From assembly GCA_028751875.1 (NCBI GenBank), contig CM054143.1, positions 62,062,382 to 62,126,381 of the forward strand: a DNA stretch of 64,000 bases, read 5' to 3'. The stretch comes from Rapana venosa (lineage: Eukaryota; Mollusca; Gastropoda; Neogastropoda; Muricidae). A model generated the notes under the pieces. It did not search any database and had not been told where the DNA came from. It was given only the letters and a program-made list of their open reading frames with translations. A program made the position numbers and the translations under genes. Positions 34,725 through 46,077 of the stretch are shown here, piece after piece (within the stretch, counting starts at the first letter, position 1; each line of letters opens with the position of its first letter).

Positions 34725-34775
34725 TATGGAATTTATATAGTGCTTAACCTTGTATATGAAAATATAGAGACAACA
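34725..34775 (-). repeat. LINE 3' tail fragment
   Basis: ATGGAATTTATATAGTGCTT followed by AACCTTGTATAT matches the terminal segment of the CR1-like LINE copies at 23,360 and 49,045. Only the last ~50 bases are present. Confidence 0.6.
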
Positions 34776-34881
34776 ACGAACAATGATATGAAGGTGGTGG
34801 ACACCTCTTCACCCCAAAAGACAACAGCGAAGAAGCAGAAAAGAGGAAAAAGGCGATAACTGGTAGACTTCCCTTGCCTAC

Positions 34882-35058
34882 CTCAAAGGGATTTTCTGGA
34901 ACAGGGCCAGCGCCCACATCAGCAGCTGCTTCACCCCTCGATGCGTCAGCCTGCTGATGTTTCGTGACTGGGGGCAAGACTTCCGTAGAAGACCTTAACA
35001 TGTCTTCCACATGAAACGTGCTGCCCTCCAGGTTCTGCGGGGAGATCACTTCACTGTC
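34882..35058 (-). CDS. CEP192: CEP192 exon (59 codons)
   Basis: A 177-nt exon between TGTGCTTCAG and GTAGGCAAGG, in phase 0 at both ends. It encodes DSEVISPQNLEGSTFHVEDM, then LRSSTEVLPPVTKHQ and ends PVPENPFE. It is acidic and serine/proline-rich, as expected for the disordered N-terminal half. Its phases match the exons at 35,958 and 33,787. Identity rests on position and phase, not on a conserved motif. Confidence 0.68.
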
Positions 35059-35341
35059 CTGAAGCACAGAGCTGTGAGAGGTAGGGAGGAAGAACTCAGG
35101 GTGGAGGCCTGATCTTTCACCGCAGCAGAGGTGTGACCTGATGAGGGAATCAGAAGAAAAAGAGAAGAAAGTAGTTCAGTGTGACAACACTTACTACAGT
35201 AATAAGAAATCATAATCAAACACAATTTTACCCGAAATGATGATACTGAAATAGGTGCGATTTTATCATCATGTTCTACATGCAAACCAGAGAGTGTTTT
35301 GAGGATAATGAGATAAAATAAACCCCTTAAACACAAGCTTG

Positions 35342-35620
35342 GGGGTGGGATAGCATCATAGTTACAGCACTGAGCTTCAGACGGACCAGGTTCAAGCTAC
35401 CACTGAGGCACCCTTTCAAGGTGAGTTTTCCACAGGAGTTAACACCAGTACCAACTGCACTCCCCCCAGAAGTCTTTTGGATGAGACTGTAAGCAGAAGT
35501 CTTGTGTACGAACGTACGCAGAACATCTTTTGCACACATTAAAACATGTTCTGACTTTTGGAAGAGTGGCCATTTTGTCCCGGTAAAAACAGATGACATT
35601 TTTTTTAAAAACCAACAACA
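35342..35620 (+). mobile_element. SINE family B copy
   Basis: tRNA-like head GATAGCATCATAGTTACAGC with B-box-like CCAGGTTCAAGCTACC. The body carries CACTGAGGCACCCTTTCAAG, GGAGTTAACACCAGTACC and AGTCTTTTGGATGAGACTGT. It ends near CGGTAAAAACAGATGACA. It lies antisense in a CEP192 intron. Confidence 0.8.
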
Positions 35621-35957
35621 AAACCATCAAACAACTGCACACTGGTGTCATGTTGAGACCTCCTCCTGAAGCTGGTATGCAGTTACTGTACTGGTGGGTA
35701 AAGCAGTCGAATACGCAAAATCCCACCTTTGGTAAACCTCTAGTCAAGGAACGATAAAGAAACCCACACCCACAAGCCTTTCTCACAGGAGAGTTATGCA
35801 TGATCATACTGATATAGATGAACAGCACAACTGCGTGACACACAAGCATTTTCACACACACACACACCCAGACATACCATGCTACACATGCATGTTTATC
35901 ACTGCCCAGTACTTTCTCAACCCTTTCCCATGACCCTTAACCCTACAGGACACTCAC

Positions 35958-36100
35958 CAGTGACTCATTATCAGTGCTCACTGGCTGGTCTGGGTCCACA
36001 GCAGCGCCACTGACATAACGGAACGGCGGCCGGTGGCGGAAGAATCCGATTTGTTCCTCTCCACCTCCATCACGTACACACATGATTTGTCTCCAGGGTA
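35958..36100 (-). CDS. CEP192: CEP192 exon, FFRHRPPFR segment
   Basis: After CATACTTACAAG two bases complete a codon, followed by 47 codons ending before GTGAGTGTCC. In this phase the peptide reads PWRQIMCVRDGGGEEQIGFF, RHRPPFRYVSGAAVDPDQPV then STDNESL. Start and end phases match the exons at 36,860 and 35,058. Another frame (YKYPGDKSCVYVMEVERNKS) is open for most of the length but meets a stop before the donor. An internal TTATGTCAG could give a shorter exon, but it would not keep phase. Confidence 0.6.
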
Positions 36101-36859
36101 CTTGTAAGTATGGGAGACAGTCAACACAATCGAAAAGATGACCTATTCAACATGCTCCTTTTTTCATACTTTTGCTGTTTTCTGATATGCGCTGGTGGGT
36201 AGCAATTAAAGGTTATAACTTGTTACAAAAGGCTATCTTCTTTACTGCTCGGAAACACCCGCATAGTTGTAACATTCTTTCTAAAACACTGCACATAATG
36301 CAGTTTACTCTTTCAAACAGGAGTCTAGATGAATTCTAGACATCACTCACAAAACTTACAAATTGTGTTTATCCTCTTGCTTTGGTCTTGCTCTATGAAA
36401 TTTGTTTTCTTGAACAAAGTCGAACAAAAGCAGAACGATCACCTCTCTCTTAAAATCAATACCAAAAAAGAAATAAACATTTCCGTCAGTCTCTGCCCAA
36501 CAATACTGTCCATGTGAGTGAGTGAGTTGTTGTGAGCAATGAGTGCGTGAGTGAGTGTCGAGTGAGTGTGGTGTTTGTGTGCGTGCGTTTAATTTCCTAC
36601 CTTATATTTCTTCCTTTATATTCGAGATAATAGAATAAGCACATCTTGCTTTTTTACATTCAGTCCCCTGTGTACACAGTTTATGTGGTATGCGCATGCA
36701 GCGAGGTGTAACTGTGTATGTGTGAGCATGTGCCATCTGAGGTAAGGGAGTAGCTGAAAGTTCCACAAGTTACCTGTCAAGCTCCCCACTGCTTCCCATC
36801 CCCCCCTTCCCCTCCTCCTCCCAGGGTGGAGGGGAGCGGGGAACAACGTGCCCTCTCAC

Positions 36860-36946
36860 CTGACGATTCCAGAAGAGATCTGGGACCCTGGCTGTTGCCT
36901 CTGCTGTGGTGACCACAGTTTGGTGACCGGTCATCCTCCAGCCCCA
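36860..36946 (-). CDS. CEP192: CEP192 exon (28 full codons)
   Basis: An 87-nt exon after TTCTGTGCCAG, ending TCG-TCA-G before GTGAGAGG. It encodes GLEDDRSPNCGHHSRGNSQG then PRSLLESS. The two-base start matches the one-base end of the exon at 37,841. It is polar and disordered with no motif. Confidence 0.62.
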
Positions 36947-37344
36947 CTGGCACAGAAGCACACAACGTCTGTCATCAAGCAATCTTTCAGGACATCACTC
37001 TTTCTTAGGTCACCGGTTTATTCAGACACCTATTTCTAGAATCAAAGAACATCAATCAATCACTGACATAAAAATCCCGCACCATCAGCAAACAAACAAA
37101 AAAGAAAAAAGAAAAAGCAATAGCGTGGTTCACCCCAAAGTTGGAAAACAAAATCTGTTCTGGACGGTTTTCAAGTCATATTTAAACCACCACTGTCATT
37201 AATGAACATCACACACACTGACACATTTCACACACAAAGTCATTCTGCACCCACAGGATTTTTTTTCCGAAAGGGGGAACTAGTAGAAAAAACAAACAAA
37301 CCATGATGGTAACGGTGTTCACCCAACCTGTGCATGGCTGTGAG

Positions 37345-37650
37345 AGAGGTTTCAAAAGATTCTCAGCTTCCTCTGAGGGCCACGATACTGAACGGCATGC
37401 CCATCTCTCACCATCCTGCTTTTCCTTCCCTTGACCCTAAAGAGGGCAGGTATCCATTATACAGCTGGGTAAACTGGGGGACTATCCTGAAGCCAAGGCA
37501 CAACAAATGTCCGCACGGGGTGTGGGGGTGGTGTTGGGGGTGTGGTGTGGGGGGGTTTGTGGGTGGGGGGTGGTGGGTGGTGGTGGGTCGGTAAATCCAC
37601 TTGGTAACCCACGCTCAATGCTAAGTACAACTTAGCTTGGGTAAATGATC
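37345..37650 (-). mobile_element. tRNA/5S-like chimeric SINE, copy 3
   Basis: Reversed, it shows the 5S-like GGTTACCAAGTGGATTTACC and CTTGGCTTCAGGATAGTCCC and the A/G-rich 3' half. A G/T-rich block at 37,515-37,590 interrupts the segment that is normally continuous. The A-box side near 37,650 is weak. Confidence 0.7.
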
Positions 37651-37840
37651 CAATACATCACAAAATGGACAATCAAACTCCTTTCTATCATTTTACAAAA
37701 TATAAACAAATATCATAACAACAACAAATCAGGTAAGGAAACAAAGACAGTAACAAACCCAAGAACATGATAGATAAGCTCACATCCTATCTGAACTAGT
37801 ACTCATGCTTAACGACACAGCCCACAATAATGACAGGTAC

Positions 37841-37919
37841 CTGGCAGAGGGAGATGACTGCGATCACTGTCTTCTTCATCAGCTCCCTGACCTCGCTCCC
37901 TTGTGGCCAGGGCCAGAGT
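37841..37919 (-). CDS. CEP192: CEP192 exon (26 codons + 1)
   Basis: A 79-nt exon between TTGTGGTGTGACAG and GTACCTG. It encodes TLALATRERGQGADEEDSDR then SHLPLP plus one base. Phase 0 at the start follows the exon at 38,389, which ends on a codon. The acidic EEDSD stretch fits the N-terminal half of CEP192. Confidence 0.6.
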
Positions 37920-38388
37920 CTGTCACACCACAACACACACACAGAGTCAAAAAACATTCACAAAACCTTTCTACTCAGTGTCTCAGACAGGAACAAACAA
38001 ACAAAAAAAAGAACCATCCCAATTCATCTAAAAGTAACCAGATAATGCAGAGCCAGCTTTATCAACATACAAGAACACAAAATGAAATACACTGACAGAT
38101 TCATTCGGCATACAATTAAAAACACACACACACAAACTAAAAAGGAAGGAAGACTGCTTTCAACATCATGCTCTAGCACATTCATTTCTCCCCAACACTG
38201 ATACTCCTACGGACAGGACAACACACTACACATTGCTCTCTTCCACCAAGGCTACCAAATGACCACAAGTGAAAGGGAAGAAGGAAACATTCTTTTTCAG
38301 AAGGGAAAATGACTATACAAAAGCAAAAACGTGCACAAACACAGACAAAGAACATCCCCCCTCCCTCGCCACAACTAAAGGAACTGAC

Positions 38389-38498
38389 TTTTCTGGCAGC
38401 TTCCAGTTCATCGTCTGTGTCAATCTCATTTTCACTTCCATCTCCACTCATGAACTGTCGGCGCAGCTTGGTCAGCAAATGCTCCCCTTCTGCTGCAC
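38389..38498 (-). CDS. CEP192: CEP192 exon, acidic IDTDDELEAA
   Basis: A 110-nt exon after TATTTTCAG that begins with two bases of a codon and ends AAA before GTCAGTTC. It encodes AEGEHLLTKLRRQFMSGDGS, ENEIDTDDELEAARK. It combines a basic helix with an acidic segment. Its two-base start does not match the two-base end of the exon at 39,099, so a short exon was missed between them or one base is wrong in the consensus. Confidence 0.65.
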
Positions 38499-39098
38499 CT
38501 GAAAATAAAACACAGCTTTATTCTGCAGAAAAATAATATACATACACAGCCAGTCTACCCATCCTTCCTTTATTTGCTTATGTATGCACACACATATATG
38601 GACATCAGCATCAAACCATCCATACTCAATTTTACCCAAACTCCAGATATAACCTATCAAAACAGATGCACAAAGCACACTCACAAATGGCCAACCTACT
38701 CTCCTGTTTGAAAATAACAATCTGCCAGCCTAAACAAAAGGCAAGAAAAAATTGCTCCTCTTCAATAAGCAGCAACAAGGAAGATAAGGCACTATACATG
38801 TGGTGAGGGGGAGTATGGGAGTGAGATATTGAAATACAACACAGACTGGCTGACACACTATGCATGTCAGCTCCTGTTTCCAGTCTCAAGTGCTCAGTTA
38901 TACCTGTTATCCCCCTTTAGCCTGAAACAGGCACACAAAAAGCCTTTCAAACACTGCATAGAAATAAAATGTAGATATTTACTTTCTACAGTCTTAAAAT
39001 TAAATATTCAATTTCAACACTCTGCAAACAACACACACATCCTTGGAGTACAACGCTGTAGGCAAAATGCAGATGTTTGATTGAGTACAGCCACTGAC

Positions 39099-39220
39099 CT
39101 CTCCTGCTGGCTGGTTGGTGGTCCTACTGCTTGCGACTCTGGGCCACTTCGCTGTCCCCCCCGTCCACCACGAAAAGGCATGGAGGTCTTTGCGAAGTAG
39201 CGAGAGTCAAGGCCAAGGGT
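39099..39220 (-). CDS. CEP192: CEP192 exon, LDSRYFAKTSMPF
   Basis: A 122-nt exon after GGCTTGTTGCAG starts on a codon and ends two bases into one before GTCAGTGG. It encodes TLGLDSRYFAKTSMPFRGGR then GGQRSGPESQAVGPPTSQQE. I recall human CEP192 having GTGDSRRYTDGMLPFSSG, and the DSR-Y-x(3)-MPF pattern is shared. The RGGRGG stretch is a possible arginine-methylation site (inference). Confidence 0.74.
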
Positions 39221-40389
39221 CTGCAACAAGCCACAGCATGTCTGGTTACATGGCCACATATTTTTGTTTTATAACATACACATAATGCTCCCTTGAATTA
39301 AGATTATGCTTTGGGATGGTTTGAAATACAACAGATGTAGTACTTTTAACTAATCTTCATTTCTTGATCTAAGTTAGTAAGACAATGATGCACACATAGC
39401 TAGCTACCTTTTCATTCTGGAATAACTGTGTCAGTTTGTGATGATACCTGCGATGATGATGTGAAGCTACAGAGAAATATAAGATTATCTGTTCATAAAA
39501 TGATGTCATTAGGAATTTAATCATACCTGTGGATTCCTACTAGGTTTTCTTGAAAATGCCATGGAGGAAGGGAAAGAAGAGAGAGAGAACAGACAGACGA
39601 AGAATAATGCCCAGAGAAACAACCACACAGCACTAGCCCATTTTCTTTTGCAGAACTTAAAAAAGTACACTGAATGCCAAAGACCCACAACCAACTGCCA
39701 ACAAAATACACATGAGTTAAAACAATTTGGTTGAAAAATGGTACAGTGTATTTGTACTGGCTTACAACACACACGAAACACTAATTGCTTCTCATGGGAA
39801 AATCACAGGCAATGTGTTTGTGTGTTAGGAGGGAGGGGTGGGGTGGGGTGGTGGTGGTGGTGGTGAAGAATTAGAAATACAGACTGTCTTGAACTTTTTG
39901 TTTTTTACTAACCCTTCTTAATTACTAAACTTGGAACCAATGACAAAATTGAAAAAAAAAAAAGCCGCACTCCCCCCCCCCACAAAAATAGCCCTTACCA
40001 CTGCTGACATAAGACATCAAAAAAAGTTTACACTGAGCTATATCTGATGATATACCTTACCACTGCTTACATAGTAGACCATCATAAACAGTTACACACT
40101 GCATATATAAAGGTAACAAAATAACAACATCACAGAAAGAATCATCATACACTAAAAGACCACCATAAGCTGCCAACCTCTGAGACTGAAAAATAGAATC
40201 CAGGTGGTGGTGGGTTTTGGGAAGGGTATAGGGGAGAGGGGGCCCAGTCGCCCCCACCCCCCCCCCCCCTGATGCTGAAGCACTAATCATATTTAGACAA
40301 GACAATTTCTCCATTCCCTGAAATTAAAACCACAATACTTAAATTTAAAAAAGCATACATTAATAAATAAACATCCGTTAAGCAAACAT

Positions 40390-40455
40390 AATATATATAT
40401 ATATCAATAAAAATATAAATTCTATAATATATAAATATATATATATATATATACA
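40390..40455. repeat. (AT)n microsatellite
   Basis: Two TA dinucleotide blocks separated by AT-rich sequence, in a CEP192 intron. Confidence 0.9.
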
Positions 40456-40563
40456 TGATTCAACCCAACTGACGTTGGAGAAGCAATTCTGGTCTACACA
40501 TTGCCAATATGAGAATGGAGATTTCTTCTATGTACTAAAGTTAACACTTTGCTAACAGTTCAC

Positions 40564-40592
40564 TTGGACTGGCTCCTCTGGCCCTGGGGCAG
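40564..40592 (-). CDS. CEP192: Possible 29-nt CEP192 microexon
   Basis: GTTGTGTCACCAG and a GTGAAC donor enclose 29 nt reading two bases plus APGPEEPVQ. It converts the one-base end of the exon at 41,178 into the phase-0 start of the exon at 39,220; joining those two exons directly would give an early stop. There is no homology evidence and the donor is weak. Confidence 0.4.
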
Positions 40593-40815
40593 CTGGTGAC
40601 ACAACACACCCAAAAATATGAAAGAAGAAGACAATTAATTTACTAACCCTTCTGCCCCAAACAAACAAACAAAAAAATCTCTAAAAAAGCAATGTTCTGT
40701 ACATCTCCTCAAAGTCAGGCTAAACCATTTTTTTTCACCATTTGGGAGGTTGATGACTTCGCTTTTTTCAAGAAGTCCTGGCTGAACTTCTGCTGGCAGC
40801 AAAATCCATGAAAGG

Positions 40816-40829
40816 GTTGCCTAGGCAAC
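40816..40829. promoter_or_regulatory. Perfect X-box palindrome (RFX site)
   Basis: GTTGCC-TA-GGCAAC exactly fits the RFX consensus GTNRCC-N(0-3)-RGYAAC and is a perfect palindrome. RFX factors drive ciliary and some centrosomal genes. It lies in a CEP192 intron, not near the mapped start, so an enhancer role is only a suggestion. Confidence 0.55.
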
Positions 40830-41177
40830 CATTATGTTGTTCAGCATGTCTGTGCTGAGGGACCCCCTGAAGTCCGTTTTGTTTTTTCAGACCTGGCTGA
40901 ACAGCCGCTCACAACTGGCATTGCTGTGAGGCAAGGACAGGACTCCCAACATGCAGTGAGCCAGTCTATCAAAGGTCAACATGCCAAAGCGTTTTTCTTT
41001 GACCAGCAAAGCCTACTTAAAAATTTTTTTTGGAAACCAGAATATTTTCTTATAAAACAGAAATCAGAACCGAGATTCAAATCCAGAAGAATTCCGGGAA
41101 ATCCGGAAGGGTTGGCAGCTATGGACCACTCAGAGACTAGCACCTGACCGACCCAGCAGTGGCCCAACAACTCTCAC

Positions 41178-41786
41178 CATTGGCTCCACTAACACCTGGC
41201 TGTGCTGCAGCAGCAGCAGCAGCTCCTTCTTCAGACTCCCGTCCTTCCCCAAGTCGACACCCAGCTTCTGCTAGTTCTTCCCGCAGCGTCTTTTCATCCA
41301 CCAGATCCCTTTCCTCTTCTTCTTCTTCGCCCTCTCTCTCCAGGCGTCCTCTGGTGGGCAGACTCAGCATGGGCTCGTCAAAGTCAAAATCTTCGTCCCC
41401 ACTCTCCCTGCCCGACAGGGGGTCCTCCTCCAGATCGCTGAAGTTGATGCCAGCGTCCAGCTGCCTCAGGTCTTCCTCCCCCAGTTCCACGTTGTGCACG
41501 GTCTGGTCCAGTTCCTCCCCCTCTGCCACGTCGTCCAAGAGGTGGCCAGCAAACAGGCTGCGTGGCGCTGCCGCCTGCGGTCCGTCTTCTTTGTCCACGC
41601 TGACGGACTGGGGTCTTTTCTTCACCGTTTCCAGCTGGCTTCTCCCCCATGGCATGTCCTTGGAGTCCTGCTTAGAGTCCTGCTTAGAGCTGTCTGACCA
41701 ATCCTTGGAGTCGGCCGTTTTCTCCTTGAGGGTAGAGTGAGTGGAGCTTGTTTCTGCGGGTTTGGCTTCCTCCTGTGGGCCCATCA
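41178..41786 (-). CDS. CEP192: CEP192 large acidic exon (PLK4-docking-like)
   Basis: A 609-nt exon after TGTCCACCGCAG ends AATG before GTGAGAG. It begins MGPQEEAKPAETS and includes SLFAGHLLDDVAEGEELDQT, LDAGINFSDLEEDPLSGRES and GDEDFDFDEPMLSLPTRG, then an EEEEEE block and an alanine run. Human CEP192 has an acidic segment of the kind DDDIDDEMFYDD followed by a hydrophobic stretch that binds the PLK4 cryptic polo box; the GDEDFDFDEPML segment is the best counterpart. Both splice phases fit the exon at 46,007 (ends one base in) and need the microexon at 40,564 downstream. A serine-rich open frame on the opposite strand is a shadow. Confidence 0.8.
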
Positions 41787-44700
41787 CTGCGGTGGACAAG
41801 GGCAGAACACTGGCAGACAGTTCTGAAACATTCCAGAGGAAAGCCTGTGTTTTTTTAACAGGTCACTAAAGTTTATCTAAAAACAAACAAAAAGTTTATG
41901 CTCATAAAGTTTCACTCAGTTACTGAATACAACTGAAACTTCGAACAAAATCATCTACATTCTGAGAGCTGAAATCAGCCTTTAAAAGTGATTAGTGTAA
42001 TAAGGATTGACTATTTAAAAAAAAAAATTCATTAAAAAAAAATCAAGACACTTAAAAAAAAAAAATTTTAATTGAAGAATTAGTGCAATAGTGAGATTTT
42101 GGATACACAACCATTTTTGCCCACCATTAAGGCAGATGTATTCCAACTTTGGATAAAAATCAAGACACAAAATAAATCATATAGTGATATACACAATTTC
42201 ATATGCATAACAATTCAACGTAAAAAAAAATATATTGCTGTACACAAAAAGCCCTGCGTACTGAAAACATTTACACAGTAAATTGAAACTATTCTTAAGC
42301 CAAACCCAATGTATCTTTTTAGGTTAAAAGTATCAACTATACGGACTCATTCCTTTAATCACAATGTGAGTTTTCTAACATTCTGTGTCCATTTTTATTA
42401 AGAAAGGTAATGTAATTAGGCACGAGCACCAACTGTATTAGTAAAAACCAACTGAATATTCTATACAAATTTAGAAACTTGCCTTTGTAGCATGAAGCAA
42501 AAAACAGCCTCAATCTGTTTTTCTCTGGTATTTTCTTTCATATCTATTTCCACATTCTCTTCTTTATGTTCACTCCATTATAAAATGTGCAGTAAAAATG
42601 CCTGACACCACGAAGAAGACACTTTCAGATGTCAAGAACAGGGAAAAAAAAAGTCAGACAAAAATGTAGGGTGTGACAGTCACAGTCTCACTATGTTGTC
42701 TAAAATGGCATCAGCAACAACACTGGAATCATTCCTAAGTTCCTGTGTACACCTTATATTATTTTTGTTGTTGTTGCCTCCTCCACACATTTTCTTCCTT
42801 TTCTGCTTCTAGAATTCGTTCATGTTGTCAAAAGGCTCATCTCTGAAGGTCAGCACATATTTTTCAAATTTCATCTTATTCATTTTCCATGAAATAAACT
42901 TGTCAGGATTTTCTTACGAATAGTAAAGGTCCTTTTGGTGCCTGATGTATGCAAATTCCCCACATAAAGTTTTTTTTTTCTTCTTTTGAATAAATCAATG
43001 GGGTTAGGATAAGTTTTTCAGAGAAAAATGAAGCAGAGCTAATCTCTGCCACTAGCAAGCTACAACTTGATAACAATTTTATTAACCTAGGATTTGAAAG
43101 CTCCGGAATCTTGCTTCTCCTTTTCTGGATTACATCATAAGCAAGCAGAGATATTTCACAACAAACAACAAATAGCATCCAAAAACAAAAAAAGGGTAGA
43201 GAAAACAGCAAAACAAACAGCATCACCCACAGGGCCAGTCTACTAGATCAGCTTACATAGCCAGCTTTAAGTTAAATGATTATATTTTTAAAGTAACATC
43301 TTCAATGTGCCATAGACAGTTGGGGGGGGGGGTGTTGTTTTTGCAGTCAAGCTGAATACTCCCTGTTTAAATGTTAGTTTAAAAAATAAAATAAATAAAA
43401 TAAACATAGCACTTCACTCAAAATGTTCATGCCAAAAGTGAAGAAAAACTCAGATACAACACCATTTATAGGAACAGAAAATGTAAGACAATCTTTTCCT
43501 GACACTTAAACATGCATGCATTAAAGAAACTTCTGAGATGCTACTGTGGCTGATTTAAAATGTTACAGTGTATACGGACATGCTCATAAAGGTACAGGTA
43601 CATTCTAGAAGAATGTTAGATACACATACAGCCCTTTGCATGAGACTATAAACTGAGGCCCCATGTGTGAACACATGCAAAACATCTTGCACACACATAA
43701 AAAAACAAACCCTGTTCCATGCTGCAGAAGAGTAGACCATTTTGTTCTGGTAAGAACAGATGACAAAATCTTAAAAATGCATGAGCACAGGTGTTAAGTT
43801 TAGGCACCATCCCCAAAGTTGGAACAGTCATGAATGCAGTATCTCACCATTTTGGTGAACCTCAGAGCTCTAGCCGAGGAATGGGACAAAACAACAACCA
43901 ACAACACACGATTCTACAAAACCAAACTATGAACAGAAAACTTTTATTAACATATCAAACATATCTCTGGCTTAGATTTCTGCAAATACTGCATCTCTAT
44001 TTGAATAACTTTTTAAACATTCATTTTGTGAGTGTGTCTTACACTCCTCTATTTCAAACTGTCTTGCTTCTTTCCCTATAGTATGTTTTGTTAGTCTGCA
44101 AATAGCTACTCACTTTGTACATCTGCTTTCCACATACACAAATACAGACAAAACAATACCAATTTTCCAAAGCAAGGTAGCTTTTTCTACAAAGGGGAAA
44201 AAAGAAATGATATTCAAACAAAGTTCATGCAGATAAATGATAATTCACATTTAAATTTTGTGTTTCAAAACACTCAATGAACTGCAAAGTCAAAGCAGCA
44301 CCCCCTCCCCCCCCCCATACCCCCCAAAAAACAACCAACAACTAGGAGTCAACTCAATACAAGAATAAAACTTCTCACCAAAGCCAGATTGTAGCAGATC
44401 ACAATCTGTTTGAATCAATAAACACATCAAAGCAATGTAAAAAAAAAAAAAGAAAAAAAAAAAGAAATAACTTTGAGATCTATATAAAACTGTCACATGC
44501 TGGTCTGTATTTGTAATGTTGTAAAAAACTTCATTTTGCTAAAAGACAACTCAAAAAAAGCAAAGATAAAAGTGACAAGGGAGTGTAAGGATGAAAGAGA
44601 AGCAGGAATAACAAAAGTCTTCGGGTGATTTGCATTTCCTACAATTTCTCTCTTTTACAAACCAAATAAAAACAAACCAAATAAAACACCCTACCTAATC

Positions 44701-46006
44701 AAACAAACCCTAAACCTGTGGTTAATTCTATAATTTTAATGCAGACTTAAGGGCTCTTATAAGCATATAATTTCTGGACACTGACAAGAAAAATACTCAT
44801 GAATGGTCTGTTTGACACAATAAGGGGCAAAACCCACCTGACAATGCCAAGCTTTCATGGAGTAGATATATCTTCTACCGTTTAGTCTTATTGCAAAACA
44901 ATCCACCTGAGTGCGTGAAAACATAATAAGCTGCACAAACTTATAAACACACCACACAGGTTTCAGACATTTTACATTTTCTCTAAAAGCTTCAATGAAT
45001 TTACTGATATTCATAAACCATTACCAAACAAAACAAAAACAAAAAATCTTTGTTGGTTCCAATCACTGTGAAACACTTAGGTGCAACCAATCATATTATC
45101 TTGAAATGATAGTTTGTGTGCATAGACAGAGAGGTAGAGAACTTGCATTGGCCTATAATTACAAGTACAAATACCAGCAATTCTAGCATTCAAACTGCCC
45201 TGATACAAGTGCTTTTAACACCTTTTGTTAGTCTTTCTCAAAAGGCCAATGTAGTGCATAGTTTGTTTACAACAAAGTTAGCAATGTACAGGGAATGGGG
45301 GGTGGGGTGTGAAAAGTGCAAAGTTTGTTTGACTACAAAGTTTGCAATATGCAGGGAAAAAGGGTAAGTACTGAGAAAGGAAAAAAAGATAAGTGATCAT
45401 GAAGTGTATTTAAACTTTACGGTAGATTTCCTCTGACCAGAAAATGACCATGCCACTAAAAAAAAACAATGTGAGAACACTTTGTGAATGTCATGCTTTG
45501 TTAAGTTTTGGATTTTTATGAATCAGGAAGAAGCAGATAAAAAGTACACAAATTACAAAATAAAAAAATCATTCAGCTATCCATCAAAATGTGGGCTGCT
45601 TTTTTTTGTTTTGTTTCTTTAAAATAGTTCTTTCACCCTTTGAAACAGTTACTGAATTAGAACTGCTAAAAACCCCCACAACAAACAATGACAGAGCTTA
45701 CAAACATTCTAATTTCAAAGTTTTGAAACAATCACAATTTGAATTCCTGCAAAATATACTCTTTCTTATTGAGTACAGCATTGTAAGTCATGAAAAAATT
45801 TATTCCTTCAGTTCAAGGTATGTTAACTTGGTCAACTACATGTTGTAAAACACCACAGACAACAACAAAAAAGGTAACTCAACAATGCATGATCTATCTT
45901 AACATTCCCAATTACCAAAGTGCAAAGTATCGAATACACTTGTAAATAAAACTGCAAGGAGACTATGATGAAAAGCTGAAGCCTAAACATATTTTTCAAC
46001 ACTTAC
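41787..46006. other. CEP192 intron with SINE pieces
   Basis: A 4.2-kb AT-rich intron. A fragment near 42,105-42,155 (CCATTTTTGCCCACCATTAA then GGCAG and ATTCCAACTTTGG) is the reversed SINE 3' module. A larger SINE copy lies at 43,590-43,890. No other genes are seen. Confidence 0.6.
43590..43890 (+). mobile_element. SINE family B, head missing
   Basis: Contains TGCATGAGACTATAAACTGA, ACATGCAAAACATCTTGCAC, CATTTTGTTCTGGTAAGAAC and AGATGACAAAATC. The 3' module follows, with CATTTTGGTGAACCTCAGAG and CTCTAGCCGAGGAA. The tRNA-like head is absent, suggesting 5' truncation. Confidence 0.75.
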
Positions 46007-46077
46007 CATTGAGCATGTCAGCAGGAATCAATCCCATGGATGACCGGGAACTGCTGTTGGTGAGGGAACCACTTTTG
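46007..46077 (-). CDS. CEP192: CEP192 exon 3
   Basis: A 71-nt exon after CCGTTTGCAG, ending CAATG before GTAAGTG. It encodes KSGSLTNSSSRSSMGLIPAD then MLN, with single bases completing codons at both ends. Phases match the exons at 47,051 and 41,786 exactly, so the 46.0k to 41.8k junction codes V. Serine-rich and probably disordered. Confidence 0.78.

Noticed and set aside
41159..41740. 193-codon serine-rich frame on the plus strand
   Set aside because: Shadow of the acidic CEP192 exon on the opposite strand (Glu/Asp codons read in reverse).
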